From assembly GCA_016840185.1 (NCBI GenBank), contig JAEOSV010000122.1, positions 1 through 52,569 on the forward strand: a stretch of DNA of 52,569 nucleotides. Direction: 5' to 3'. The DNA comes from Candidatus Hermodarchaeota archaeon. Its GTDB lineage: Archaea; Asgardarchaeota; Hermodarchaeia; Hermodarchaeales; Hermodarchaeaceae. This document shows, piece after piece, positions 1-8,803 of the stretch. The notes under the pieces were generated by a model, which saw nothing but the letters and a program-made list of their open reading frames with translations, was not told the DNA's origin and did no database searches. The number at the start of each line of letters is the position of its first letter. Within the stretch, counting starts at the first letter, position 1. Both the position numbers and the translations under genes were made by a program.

Positions 1-647
1 GTAACGTAGGGCAGGAGTGCCCGTAAATCAGGAGTCGTTACCACAACTTGAACATGTCTGCGAGCAACTTGGTCAGGGCGAAAGCCAATTGGGATTGAAG
101 CAAAATCAAAGAGAGGTACATTATTACGATCATTAGCTATCGCTACGGTTTCAAAATCAGAAAGTTGGTGTGTTTCAATGAGCCCCTGTATGACATCAAC
201 TTTGGTTTGTCCTCGACAATCTAACGCTGCAATATGCCCGGTGAGACGGTTTTCTTCGAGTTCAACACGGATTCCGCTAGCAAAATGAGCACCCAAATTT
301 TTCGAAAGTCGTGCAACAACAAAATCAGGTATCCCGGAACTAATTAGCACGATTATGTGTTCCTGCTCCCGGAGGATTTTGAAGGTCTCTTTCACCCCAC
401 GATGCAAGTACATTTGATCTGTCATACGGATGAGCCAATCCTTGGGCGCTCCTCTTAGTAATCGGTAGGAATACCGCATGAAGGAGGCCACTTCCATAAT
501 CCGGGCTTCATAAAGAACGCCTAAGACTCCAAACACAAAAGCCCTGAGTAGACCAAGTCGAGCGACAACCTGTGATAGCCAGAAACCATTGATTATTACA
601 CCGTCCACATCAAACGCGAGTATTCGTCGGCGCCTAGACTTAACCAT
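1..647 (-). CDS. HAD-superfamily phosphatase, SerB-like (partial, 3' end outside window)
   Basis: Reading the minus strand from an ATG at 647 gives an open frame to the window edge (about 215 residues, no stop), beginning MVKSRRRRILAFDVDGVI. HAD motif I is the DVDG near residue 12. Motif II is the Ser in LISSG near residue 100, the conserved Lys is in TKVDVI, and a motif-IV-like acidic patch is in ANDRNN. An alpha-helical cap fits between motifs I and II, as in phosphoserine-phosphatase-like enzymes. A GAAGGAG ribosome site sits just upstream. Substrate cannot be told from sequence; the usual GDGxND of motif IV is altered to ANDRNN. It is divergent from the ferredoxin/AOR pair. Confidence 0.7.
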   Translation of the reverse strand, partial: MVKSRRRRILAFDVDGVIINGFWLSQVVARLGLLRAFVFGVLGVLYEARIMEVASFMRYSYRLLRGAPKDWLIRMTDQMYLHRGVKETFKILREQEHIIVLISSGIPDFVVARLSKNLGAHFASGIRVELEENRLTGHIAALDCRGQTKVDVIQGLIETHQLSDFETVAIANDRNNVPLFDFASIPIGFRPDQVARRHVQVVVTTPDLRALLPYV

Positions 648-780
648 ACTCCTTCTACATTTCGTCTATCCTTTTATCAATAGCTCAAATTATACTGGTT
701 TCAGTAAATTCCTAGGTTGACAACAAAGTTTTACCTATATCAGTCACAGAATTGAACTGAATTCGATGAGGTGCTAGTTG

Positions 781-1278
781 ATGCGACAGTTTCTCTATGC
801 CGATCCCACCGTTTGTGTTGGTTGCCGGATTTGTGAAGCAATTTGTAGTTTACACTGGGAAAAGACGATAAACCCGAAAAAGTCACGAAATCGGGTTCGT
901 CGAGTTGACCCAGGTCTAGATATAGTCGTGGCTTGCAGGAATTGTGACCAAGCATGGTGTATTGAAGCCTGTCCAGAAGAAGCATTACGGAAAAATCGTA
1001 AAGGCATTGTAATTGTTGATTCGAAAAAGTGTCGAGGGTGTGGTGCATGTGTAGAGGCGTGTCCATTTGGAGCTATGTTCATGCATCCAGACACACAGAA
1101 GGCCATCAAGTGTGTGGCTTGTGGATTCTGTACGAAATACTGTCCTGTAGAGACTTTACGAATTCTTACTGATGAGGAATTGGCTGCATTGAAGCAGCAG
1201 AAAGTGATTCAGCACGAATGTGGGAATCTCCTCGATGAGCTTCGAGCGGAGGAAGAATCGAAGACGGGTGAGACATGA
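781..1278 (+). CDS. Polyferredoxin subunit, four [4Fe-4S] motifs, partner of AOR
   Basis: Encodes about 165 residues with four Cys groups of the HycB/DmsB electron-transfer type: CVGCRICEAIC, CRNCDQAWCIEACP, CRGCGACVEACP and CVACGFCTKYCP. It should shuttle electrons between the neighbouring aldehyde ferredoxin oxidoreductase and a cytosolic acceptor. A TTG three bases upstream (778) is in frame, but the ATG at 781 follows a GAGGTG ribosome site at good spacing, so I chose 781. Its last codons overlap the AOR start by four bases (ATGA type), so the two are translationally coupled. A second pair of the same design lies at 6332-8772 on the other strand. Confidence 0.88.
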   Translation: MRQFLYADPTVCVGCRICEAICSLHWEKTINPKKSRNRVRRVDPGLDIVVACRNCDQAWCIEACPEEALRKNRKGIVIVDSKKCRGCGACVEACPFGAMFMHPDTQKAIKCVACGFCTKYCPVETLRILTDEELAALKQQKVIQHECGNLLDELRAEEESKTGET

Positions 1279-3200
1279 TGGCAAAGAAATCAAAGCTTGG
1301 TGGATACGCGGGTCAGCATTTACATGTGGATATGACTAAAGGGACATGTAAGCCGGTTCCAATTGACAAAGAGTTTGCTCTCATGTATATTGGTGGACAG
1401 GGATTTGCGTCCCGGTTCATGTATGACCAGGTTGGACCGAAAACTGATCCACTTAGTCCTGATAATATTCTAATTTGGGCAACTGGACCATTCACAGGCA
1501 CTTTGTGGCCTCAAGCTGCACGATATGTGGTTGCTGCCAAATCGCCATTGACCGGGATATTCGGTGAGGCACATTCAGCGGGCCATTGGGGTCCAGAACT
1601 CAAATTTGCGGGATTTGACACAATCATTGTTACCGGGCGATCAAAGACGCCTAAGTATCTGTTTATTGACAATGGAACCGCTCGATTAATTGACGCTAAG
1701 GATTTGTGGGGTCGTAACACGACTGAAACCGAAGATCTAATTAAAGAAACTCATATGGATCGGAATCTCCGAGTTTCTTGTATCGGGCAAGCGGGAGAAA
1801 ACCTTGTGCGGTTTGCCGCCATTATTAATGATTATGATCGGGCTGCAGCCCGATCGGGTATTGGTGCAGTAGCTGGCAGTAAACAACTGAAAGCCGTTGC
1901 GGTACGGGGAGGACAGGACATTCCCATTGCCAAACCTGACCGCTATCTTGATGTTGTCGAGACGCTGCATGAGAAAATGCTAGCTAGCCCCTTTACTGCT
2001 AGCCGCGCAATGTATGGTACTACAAATCTAGTGGAATTGATGCAGGAAATCGGTCGTCTTCCGAGCTATAACATGCGTTCCGGTGTATTTGCTGAATATG
2101 AGAAAATCAGCGGTGAAGCCATCAAAAAGAACTATCTGGTAAAACCTCGAGCTGATTTTGCGTGTTTACAACGGTGTGGAAGATATACCCGAGTTAAAAC
2201 CGGTCCTTACGCCTATTGTGGTGGTTCTCCGGAGTATGAAACGCAGTCATCGATGGGAAGTCGATGTGGTAACGATAATCTTGAATCCATCCTCTATGGA
2301 CATCACCTGAGTAATTTGTACGGAATGGACACCATTTCAACCGGGGCGACGATTAGCTGGGCGATGGAATCGTGGGATGAGGGACTCATCACAGCTGAAG
2401 ACACCGGAGGAATAGATCTCAGCTGGGGAAACCATGAATCGATAATCAAACTCATTCATATGATTGCCAAACGAGAAGGATTTGGAGACATACTCGCAGA
2501 AGGGAGTTATCGGGCTGCCCAACGTATCGGAAGAGGCACTGAAAAATTTGTAATGCACAGCAAGAAGCAGGAAATTGCAGGGCAAGAACCTCGCGCGCAG
2601 AAATCCATGGGATTGGCAACAGCCACAGCCGCACGAGGAGCAGATCATCTTTATGCATTTCCAGTCCTTGATGAGGTTGGATTTGATGAAGAAATCGGCA
2701 TTCGATATGGCACCGAGTATCTTCCTGAAATCGGAGACCGCCTTAATCCGAAATACAAAGGTATCATGGTAAAAGAAAATGAAGACTTTTGTGCAGTCGT
2801 TGAATCGCTTGGTGTGTGTAAATATGGAACCTTGATTCCCCCTGTACTCTTCTATGAAGATATTGTGAAAGCGTTCGACGTCACAGTTGGACTTACAATC
2901 ACCGAAAAACAACTGCGTGCAATTGGTGAACGAATTGTCAACTTAAACCGTTGTTTCAATGTACGTGAAGGAATTCGAAGGAAGGACGATTCACTTCCAA
3001 GCCGCCTAACACAAACTCCTGCTCCTGAAGGACCATCAAAAGGTCAAGTTGTTGAATTGGAACAGATGCTCGACGAATATTATGAACTGCGAGGATGGCG
3101 GCTGGAAGATGGACTACCAACCAAACGTGTTCTTAAACAATTGAAGCTTGATGACTTGATTGTGGACCTAGCAAAACACGGTGTAGAATTACCCGATTAA
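1275..3200 (+). CDS. Aldehyde ferredoxin oxidoreductase family protein (AOR 1), Cys ligand changed to Asp
   Basis: This 641-residue protein has the AOR-family length and N-terminal fold (GGYAGQHL, GGQGFASRF, GEAHSAGHWGPELK, AARSGIGAVAGSKQLKA). AORs use a bis-pterin tungsten cofactor and a [4Fe-4S] cluster to oxidise aldehydes or, in divergent members, other carbonyl/heterocycle substrates with ferredoxin as acceptor. The cluster motif is normally CxxCxxxC plus a distal Cys. Here it reads D294-FA-C297-LQR-C301, with the distal Cys at 515 in VCKYG. Alignment to the paralogue at 6332-8269 (C297/C300/C304) shows that the first Cys is replaced by Asp. The gene overlaps the upstream ferredoxin by four bases. 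Function within the family and substrate are unknown. Confidence 0.9.
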   Translation: MMAKKSKLGGYAGQHLHVDMTKGTCKPVPIDKEFALMYIGGQGFASRFMYDQVGPKTDPLSPDNILIWATGPFTGTLWPQAARYVVAAKSPLTGIFGEAHSAGHWGPELKFAGFDTIIVTGRSKTPKYLFIDNGTARLIDAKDLWGRNTTETEDLIKETHMDRNLRVSCIGQAGENLVRFAAIINDYDRAAARSGIGAVAGSKQLKAVAVRGGQDIPIAKPDRYLDVVETLHEKMLASPFTASRAMYGTTNLVELMQEIGRLPSYNMRSGVFAEYEKISGEAIKKNYLVKPRADFACLQRCGRYTRVKTGPYAYCGGSPEYETQSSMGSRCGNDNLESILYGHHLSNLYGMDTISTGATISWAMESWDEGLITAEDTGGIDLSWGNHESIIKLIHMIAKREGFGDILAEGSYRAAQRIGRGTEKFVMHSKKQEIAGQEPRAQKSMGLATATAARGADHLYAFPVLDEVGFDEEIGIRYGTEYLPEIGDRLNPKYKGIMVKENEDFCAVVESLGVCKYGTLIPPVLFYEDIVKAFDVTVGLTITEKQLRAIGERIVNLNRCFNVREGIRRKDDSLPSRLTQTPAPEGPSKGQVVELEQMLDEYYELRGWRLEDGLPTKRVLKQLKLDDLIVDLAKHGVELPD

Positions 3201-3228
3201 AACACGTTGAAACCATGCCTTAAGCAAC

Positions 3229-3236
3229 GTTTAAAT
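3229..3236 (+). promoter_or_regulatory. TATA-like box upstream of GTPase gene
   Basis: GTTTAAAT lies in the 125-base gap after AOR 1 and about 90 bases before the GTPase ATG, consistent with an archaeal TATA element and a leader of roughly 65 bases. Assigned by composition and position only. Confidence 0.35.
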
Positions 3237-3325
3237 TTAGACCTCTGAAGAGTGAATTATCCGCGGGGCTTCTTCGAGTTTGCCCTTTCTCAGACACAGG
3301 AAATTCAATTCAAGGACTCGATAAC

Positions 3326-4003
3326 ATGAAAGTGCTTGTAACGGGACCACATCTTTCTGGAAAAAGTACCCTTATTCAACATCTAGCCAAGGAGAACGTC
3401 ATTAACATACAAGCTAATGGAACTACTGTTGGTCTTGATCATGGAGTCGCCGAGGTATTTGGAGTTCCTGTTCGTTTGTTCGGAACTCCAGGACTTGCTC
3501 GATTCAAAGTATTACGCCGAATAATTTCAGAAGGCGCAGATGGAATTCTCTTTGTTGTCGATGCAAGCAAACCAGACGGAGATGCAGAAGCCCGGTACAT
3601 TTGGACAGAAATTAGCGACTTATTACCTAATGTTCCTTGTATTGTTGCAGCTAATAAACAAGATTTGAGGGCTGCGAGAACACCAGAAAGAATCCGTCAC
3701 GATCTCAGTTTTATGGTCGGCGTTCCCGTGATTCCAATTAGTAATAACACCGAATACAACTTGGACAAACTTCTACCTGCAATGGCAATGCTCATTATCT
3801 ATGAATGGAGCCCTATTCTTCGAGCCTTTGGAGCTACAGGCAAAACAAGCTTTTCCAACCTTGCGAAAAACCTCCACACCAGTGAAACCCGAGTTAGAAA
3901 CTATATTCGTTGGTTTGAACTCCGGAAAATGGTTGTAGTGGACTGGGAGAACAAAACCGCACACGTTTCACCTGGTGTAGCCAAGATTCTTGCTCAACGG
4001 TAG
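3326..4003 (+). CDS. Small Ras-like GTPase (COG2229/SR-beta-like) with C-terminal winged-helix domain
   Basis: 225 residues. The N-terminal about 160 form a small GTPase: P-loop GPHLSGKST (residues 7-15), a TT switch-I region near 34, the G3 variant LFGTPG near 54, and the specificity motif ANKQDL near 110. The DxxG Asp of G3 is replaced by the Gly of GTPG, as in the MglA/COG2229-type family. The last about 60 residues look like a winged helix-turn-helix (NLAKNLHTSETRVRNYIRW followed by a KMVVVDWENKTAHVS hairpin). The combination suggests a GTP-controlled DNA- or protein-binding switch. Such GTPases are common in Asgard and some other archaea. It has its own upstream TATA-like box and sits between AOR 1 and GGGP synthase, with no clear link to either. 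Confidence 0.75.
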   Translation: MKVLVTGPHLSGKSTLIQHLAKENVINIQANGTTVGLDHGVAEVFGVPVRLFGTPGLARFKVLRRIISEGADGILFVVDASKPDGDAEARYIWTEISDLLPNVPCIVAANKQDLRAARTPERIRHDLSFMVGVPVIPISNNTEYNLDKLLPAMAMLIIYEWSPILRAFGATGKTSFSNLAKNLHTSETRVRNYIRWFELRKMVVVDWENKTAHVSPGVAKILAQR

Positions 4004-4006
4004 CAA

Positions 4007-4014
4007 GTTTAAAA
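4007..4014 (+). promoter_or_regulatory. TATA-like box for GGGP synthase gene
   Basis: GTTTAAAA lies about 40 bases before the ATG at 4051 in the short gap after the GTPase stop. It would give a start about 14 bases upstream of the coding region, typical of short archaeal leaders. Confidence 0.4.
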
Positions 4015-4050
4015 GCTCGTATGCTGCATGCATGAATCCGGGGTATTTGA

Positions 4051-4827
4051 ATGCCAAATCCAGGTCCTGCATGGAAAAAAATTCTTAAAGTTATTAAAGA
4101 TGAAGGCGTGGTACATCTCACCCTCATTGACCCTGACCCCATAAAACAATCTGCGGTTGACGCGGGACAGATTGCCAAACTAGCGGAAAAGGCAGGAAGT
4201 AACGGAATAATGGTCGGGGGATCAACGGCATTTGGAATTATCGATGATTCCGTTGAAGAAATCAAAAAACACGTCGATATCCCAGTAATCCTGTTCCCAG
4301 GAAATGTATCAGGGCTCTCCCGGTCTGCAGATGCTGTCTTTTTTATGAGCCTTCTTAACTCACGTACAACTTACTGGATGATTGATGCTCAAACCCTTGC
4401 CGCGCGACACATCAAGAGTTTTAATCTTGAACCCATCTCAATGGCTTATCTCATCGTTCAACCTGGAGGAACCGCAGGATTCGTAGGTGACGCACGACTA
4501 CTCCCACGAGACAAACCGGAACTTGCTCTTGGCTATTCATTAGCAGCTCAATATATGGGATTTCAATTCGTATACTTGGAAGCTGGATCCGGAGCTAACA
4601 ACGCTGTACCTTTACCCATGATAAAACTCGTCTCAGATACCATTGATATTCCACTCGCAGTGGGTGGAGGAATCTATACACCCGACGAAGCAGCCGCTGT
4701 CGCTGCTGCAGGAGCAGATATCATTGTTCAAGGAACCATCGTTGAAAGTACAATCCTTGATGACAAAGGAAAACAGCTGGCAGCCACAATAAAAGCGATG
4801 CACCAAGCCAAAAAGAAGTCAGGATAG
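4051..4827 (+). CDS. Geranylgeranylglyceryl phosphate synthase
   Basis: 258 residues with the TIM-barrel PcrB/GGGPS signature: HLTLIDPDP near residue 25, GGSTAFG near 55, LFPGN near 83, the EAGSGA substrate loop near 177, and the phosphate-binding GGGIYTPDEA and GADIIVQGT segments near 210-235. It makes the first ether bond of archaeal membrane lipids from sn-glycerol-1-phosphate and geranylgeranyl diphosphate. This is a firm archaeal marker. Length is normal for archaeal group II enzymes. Probably transcribed from its own promoter, convergent with the MoaD gene downstream. Confidence 0.93.
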   Translation: MPNPGPAWKKILKVIKDEGVVHLTLIDPDPIKQSAVDAGQIAKLAEKAGSNGIMVGGSTAFGIIDDSVEEIKKHVDIPVILFPGNVSGLSRSADAVFFMSLLNSRTTYWMIDAQTLAARHIKSFNLEPISMAYLIVQPGGTAGFVGDARLLPRDKPELALGYSLAAQYMGFQFVYLEAGSGANNAVPLPMIKLVSDTIDIPLAVGGGIYTPDEAAAVAAAGADIIVQGTIVESTILDDKGKQLAATIKAMHQAKKKSG

Positions 4828-4841
4828 TCCACAGCTAACTC

Positions 4842-5129
4842 TTACCCGCCCCCGATTGGTGGAAAAATCGCTACAATGTCTCCTTCAGCTAGCGGGGTTT
4901 GTAGACCTTGTTGAAGTCGAACATGGCGTCCATTGACGAGTACATGAAAATATGATTTGAGAGAACCATCGGGTTCTAAGACCATTTTATTGAATTTATC
5001 ACCGAATTGCTTTCCGAGGATGTTGATGACTTCTTGGACATCTGTTGCTTTGAGTTGAGTTTCTCTTACTCCTGTTAAGGCACGCAGACTTGTGAACATG
5101 CGAACGGTTATTTGCGGTTTTTTTGTCAT
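4842..5129 (-). CDS. MoaD/ThiS-family sulfur-carrier-like protein (copy 1)
   Basis: 95 residues with a beta-grasp fold pattern and the C-terminal PPIGGG tail used for thiocarboxylation in MoaD/ThiS proteins. The family supplies sulfur for molybdopterin/tungstopterin or thiamine synthesis. It is the last gene of the minus-strand run ferredoxin-AOR 2-PreA-like-MoaD, starting 16 bases after the PreA-like stop. Co-location with an AOR suggests a role in tungstopterin supply for that enzyme. A paralogue with a PPVAGG tail lies at 10208-10489. Confidence 0.85.
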   Translation of the reverse strand: MTKKPQITVRMFTSLRALTGVRETQLKATDVQEVINILGKQFGDKFNKMVLEPDGSLKSYFHVLVNGRHVRLQQGLQTPLAEGDIVAIFPPIGGG

Positions 5130-5144
5130 GAGCTTGTTTTCACC

Positions 5145-6332
5145 TTATCCGGTTGTTTTGAAGGATAAAGCACGGTGTGGACAGATACTGACACAGACGC
5201 CACACCCATAACACAATTCGGAGTCAACTTGGGCTTTGGAAGTGTCTGGATTGACAGCAATTGCTGAGTACGTACACGATATGTTGCATAATCCACAACC
5301 GGAGCAGGCTTCCTCGTCCACGGTGGGAGGAAGACTTTCTATGCGGAGAGTTTCTGTGGGTAAATGCTTCAAGGCAACGCTGCGAACATCTAGTGGCGAG
5401 TCATACCCATGGGATTTTAGGAACTCTGCCATTTCATCGGCGATTCGTCCATATACTGAATTTCCTTCGAGAATTGCAGCCGTACAGACTTGGACTGCAG
5501 TGGCCCCACACATGAGGAATTCAATGGCATCGGCTCCGGTGCTAACACCACCAACACCAATAACGGGTTTAGATGTACCCTTTGCAATATCGGCGACACA
5601 GCGCACTGCAAGCGGTTTAATGGCAGGACCTGAAAGCCATCCTACACCGCCGGGTCCTCCAAGAAGTGGTCGCCCTGTTTCAATATCGATATGGAGACAG
5701 GGCCCAAGGGTGTTGATGGCGACAAAACCATCGACATGCTTGTCGACTGCTTTTGTAAATACGGTCAAGTCTTTAACGTGGGGGCTCATTTTCGCAAAGA
5801 CGGGGATGTCTACGGCTTCTTTCAGTGTTTTTGCAACTTCGTTGAAAACTTTGGGATCTGTTTCAATGTAATGGGTGCTAAATTCAATCCCATCAACCCC
5901 CGCTTTTTCTACGAGGGGTGCAAGTTTCTGTAGCTCCTCTGGTGTATAGCCAACGGATGCAATCAAAGAAAGACCCGCTTCTTTAGCACGTGGATATTCA
6001 TGTTTGAGCCACTTTTGATACGGTTTATCACTCCATAGTTCATGATTGAGTAATCCATAGGCACCACGCACACGAATGCGTTCAAAACGCACTACCTTGT
6101 TTTGCATTGCAGTCGCAAGTAGCCATTGGCTTTTTCCACGATCGAGGGTTTGCATATTAGGGCGAGGAACCTCTGCAGGTTTCACACTAATCGTTTTTGC
6201 GACTAAACCACCGACTCCTCCTCGTGCTGCTTGCATTAGAGTTTCAGCGTCTCGACTCGTCGGTCCCGCAGCTGTTAAAACCGGATTTCTGAGGGGTATT
6301 CCTGCAATATCAACATTCAAAGTAACTGTCAT
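5145..6332 (-). CDS. PreA/dihydroorotate-dehydrogenase-like flavoprotein with two [4Fe-4S] motifs
   Basis: 395 residues. The first about 310 form a DHOD/PreA-type FMN TIM barrel (GIPLRNPVLTAAGP at residues 11-24, VFAKMSPHVKDL, GGPGGVGWLSGPAIKPLA, GVGGVSTGADAIEF). The C-terminus adds a two-cluster ferredoxin (CSGCGLCNISC, CYGCGVCVSICP). Dihydropyrimidine dehydrogenases have ELNLSCP with a catalytic Cys; here the matching stretch is GIEFSTHYIE, with no Cys. It probably reduces or oxidises another ring substrate. The start overlaps the AOR 2 stop by one base. E. coli YgfK, of the ssnA/ygeW purine cluster, carries a related part, which fits the neighbours here. Substrate unproven. Confidence 0.85.
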   Translation of the reverse strand: MTVTLNVDIAGIPLRNPVLTAAGPTSRDAETLMQAARGGVGGLVAKTISVKPAEVPRPNMQTLDRGKSQWLLATAMQNKVVRFERIRVRGAYGLLNHELWSDKPYQKWLKHEYPRAKEAGLSLIASVGYTPEELQKLAPLVEKAGVDGIEFSTHYIETDPKVFNEVAKTLKEAVDIPVFAKMSPHVKDLTVFTKAVDKHVDGFVAINTLGPCLHIDIETGRPLLGGPGGVGWLSGPAIKPLAVRCVADIAKGTSKPVIGVGGVSTGADAIEFLMCGATAVQVCTAAILEGNSVYGRIADEMAEFLKSHGYDSPLDVRSVALKHLPTETLRIESLPPTVDEEACSGCGLCNISCTYSAIAVNPDTSKAQVDSELCYGCGVCVSICPHRALSFKTTG

Positions 6333-8269
6333 TATTCGTCCACCACTTTACCCATTTTTGCTAGTTCATCTGCGACATCCTTTAGACCCAACCGTTCTAA
6401 TTCCGAGCGTTTCGGCAGCCCATCTTTCGTCCAGTTTCGAACCTCATAGTATTCATCGAGCATTGGGTCAAGGTCGCAGACTTGTCCTTTAGCGGGTCCA
6501 TCAGGAATGGGTTCTTCCGTGAAGCGTGGATGAAGTTGTTCGTTTTCACGAGTGAATCCTTCTCGGACATTGAAGCACCGTCGAAGGTTACTAATGCGTT
6601 CGGCAATCATCCGTAGTTTCTTGACATCATCAAATTCCTTGAATCCAGTAAGCGGTGCAAGCATTTCTGCGAGTATATCGAAGTAGTAGGTTGGAGGCCA
6701 CATTGTACCATATTTACAGAGTATGAGACTGTCAACTAGGACATATAGGTCCTCTTGATCTTTGATAAGATGCCCTTTGAAAGAAGTGCCATGTAGATCC
6801 ATAACTTCAGAGGCGTGTTCTTCTCCAAATCGTTCGATGGCAACGTCAGGAAATCCTAGTTCTTCATAACAACTAAGACTTCGAAGATGGTCTGCACCCC
6901 GCACATTGGTTGCATAGGTTAATCCCACGCTTTGTTGAGGTCGGGGATCCTGCCCTGAAGCTTCCATTCCTTTTACATGAATAGCGAACCGTTCCGCACC
7001 TTTTCCAATTTTCTGCGCAGCTCGCATAGAACCTTCTGCAAGTAAATCACCAATACCCTCACGCCGTGCAATTTTTTCAACAAGAGTAACAATTGTTTCT
7101 TCGTTCCCCCAAGAAAGGTCTAACCCATCAGCTTCCTTTGAGGAAATTAGCCCATTTTCAGCAGCTTCCATTAGAAAGGCGATAGTGCACCCAGTACTAA
7201 TGGTGTCTAACCCATGCCGATTGCAGAGTTGGTTCGCATATAGTATCGATTCCACATTACTGTTTAAGCAATTACTCCCAAAAGCCATGAGTGTCTCATA
7301 TTCGGGTCCTCCCGTCTTCACCTGATAAGGACCAGATTTTACTTGGGATGTGAATTTACATTGAATGGCACACCCGAAGCAGGCTTCACGGCTTGTTCGA
7401 TACTTCGTTCGAATAGTTTCAGGTCCAATGGCATCAGCTTCGGCGTACACGCCGGTAGTGTGATTCTTGGTTGGGAGTCTCCCTATCTCGCCAATTGCCG
7501 TTACAAGATTCGTAGTACCATACATACCAAGAGATTCTTCGTTCATTTCGCCCCATTTACCGGTTGTTGTCTGATCGTAGGCTTTCCGAGCGGCGGCAAG
7601 GAATTTTCCATGCTGTGCAACTTGAACGCCACCAAATCCCCTCACAGCAAGTGCTTTGAGATTTTTACTCCCCATGACCGCCCCACCTCCAGCTCGACCC
7701 GCAGCACGATAATATGATCCAATAATCGCTGCATAACGAACCAGGTTTTCTCCTGCAATCCCGATTGAAGCAACTTCGATGTCATTATCTCCGTGCTCTT
7801 GTTTGATCATATCAGTAGTTTCAGTGGTATCTCGCGTCCAAAGATGTGTGGCATCCTGAATGGTGATGTTGTTATCGCGAATCATTAGGTATACGGGTTT
7901 TGACGCCTTTCCTTGGATGATTATCGCATCAAACCCGGCGTATTTGAGCTGTGGTCCCCAATGCCCACCACAATGGGCTTCTCCCCAGACACCTGTCAAG
8001 GGCGATTTGAAGGCCACCATAAAGCGTCCCGAAGGTGAGAAAAATGCACCAGTAACAGGGCCGACCCCAAATATGAGGGGATTTGCTGGGTCAAGCGGAT
8101 TTGTTCCCGGTTTTACTCGGTCCCATAATATTCGTGAGGCAAACCCAGTTCCGCCAATGTAGTTTCTGACAAATTCTCGATCCAATGGTTTTATGTCGAT
8201 TTTAGAATTTGTTAAGTCAATATCTGCAATTTGCCCTGCGTATCCATAGTACTTGTCCTTTTTACTCAT
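6332..8269 (-). CDS. Aldehyde ferredoxin oxidoreductase family protein (AOR 2)
   Basis: 645 residues, collinear with AOR 1 over its length. It keeps the canonical cluster motif C297-FG-C300-AIQ-C304 and the distal Cys in LCKYG. Pterin-binding glycine-rich segments are present (GGTGFASRIL, GEAHCGGHWGPQLK, RAGGGAVMGSKNLKA). It should be a cytosolic tungsten (or molybdenum) bis-pterin oxidoreductase using ferredoxin. It overlaps the upstream ferredoxin by four bases and the downstream PreA-like gene by one base, so electron flow between AOR, ferredoxin and flavoprotein is likely. Substrate unknown; the neighbouring amidohydrolases and carbamoyltransferases suggest a heterocycle or an aldehyde made from one. 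Confidence 0.92.
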   Translation of the reverse strand: MSKKDKYYGYAGQIADIDLTNSKIDIKPLDREFVRNYIGGTGFASRILWDRVKPGTNPLDPANPLIFGVGPVTGAFFSPSGRFMVAFKSPLTGVWGEAHCGGHWGPQLKYAGFDAIIIQGKASKPVYLMIRDNNITIQDATHLWTRDTTETTDMIKQEHGDNDIEVASIGIAGENLVRYAAIIGSYYRAAGRAGGGAVMGSKNLKALAVRGFGGVQVAQHGKFLAAARKAYDQTTTGKWGEMNEESLGMYGTTNLVTAIGEIGRLPTKNHTTGVYAEADAIGPETIRTKYRTSREACFGCAIQCKFTSQVKSGPYQVKTGGPEYETLMAFGSNCLNSNVESILYANQLCNRHGLDTISTGCTIAFLMEAAENGLISSKEADGLDLSWGNEETIVTLVEKIARREGIGDLLAEGSMRAAQKIGKGAERFAIHVKGMEASGQDPRPQQSVGLTYATNVRGADHLRSLSCYEELGFPDVAIERFGEEHASEVMDLHGTSFKGHLIKDQEDLYVLVDSLILCKYGTMWPPTYYFDILAEMLAPLTGFKEFDDVKKLRMIAERISNLRRCFNVREGFTRENEQLHPRFTEEPIPDGPAKGQVCDLDPMLDEYYEVRNWTKDGLPKRSELERLGLKDVADELAKMGKVVDE

Positions 8270-8772
8270 TTTTTGGCACCCCCAGTAATGATGTGGAGAA
8301 AATCGGTGGCGCGTTTTACTCCTTTTTCGCGTAGCCGATTCGTAAGCTCGCTAGGTTCAAGATACAATAGCGCCTCTCTGGGGCAAAACTGGGCACACAT
8401 GGCATACCCTTCACATAAATCGCATTTGACTGTACGTCCATCAGTGGAATCAATATGGATACCTCCGAATGGACAGGCAATTAAACACTGGTGGCAACCG
8501 ATACAATTCTCTTGGTTGATACATACAGCGTTAGTCTCATCGTCGCGAGATATGGCATCAGTGGGGCAACTTTCCATACATAGCGGAGTTTCGCAATGCT
8601 GACAGATGACAGGAATGTTAATGCCGTTTTTTTCGTCGCGGATGATTGTAAGAAGTGCCCGGGAGGGGTTGTATTCTTTTTCATGTCGAAAGGAGCAGAC
8701 GAGAGTACAGATTCCGCACCCCGTACACTTCTCGGGGTCAACAATTAGAACCTTGTGAGCTGACTTGTTCAT
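8266..8772 (-). CDS. Polyferredoxin subunit, four [4Fe-4S] motifs, partner of AOR 2
   Basis: 168 residues with four Cys groups: CTGCGICTLVC, CQHCETPLCMESCP, CIGCHQCLIACP and CDLCEGYAMCAQFCP. It is homologous in design to the protein at 781-1278 and likewise precedes an AOR gene with a four-base overlap. It is the first gene of the minus-strand operon. Its start lies about 32 bases from a symmetrical promoter-like palindrome shared with the divergent SsnA-like gene. Predicted electron carrier for AOR 2 and perhaps for the PreA-like flavoprotein. Confidence 0.9.
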   Translation of the reverse strand: MNKSAHKVLIVDPEKCTGCGICTLVCSFRHEKEYNPSRALLTIIRDEKNGINIPVICQHCETPLCMESCPTDAISRDDETNAVCINQENCIGCHQCLIACPFGGIHIDSTDGRTVKCDLCEGYAMCAQFCPREALLYLEPSELTNRLREKGVKRATDFLHIITGGAKK

Positions 8773-8803
8773 GGGAATACACGCCTTGAAAAATGGGACA
8801 TGG

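Noticed and set aside
2337..2912. 191-codon minus-strand ORF
   Set aside because: Antisense to AOR 1; Phe/Cys-rich with no motif.
5236..5871. 211-codon plus-strand ORF
   Set aside because: Shadow of the PreA-like gene on the opposite strand, with no ribosome site or recognisable fold.
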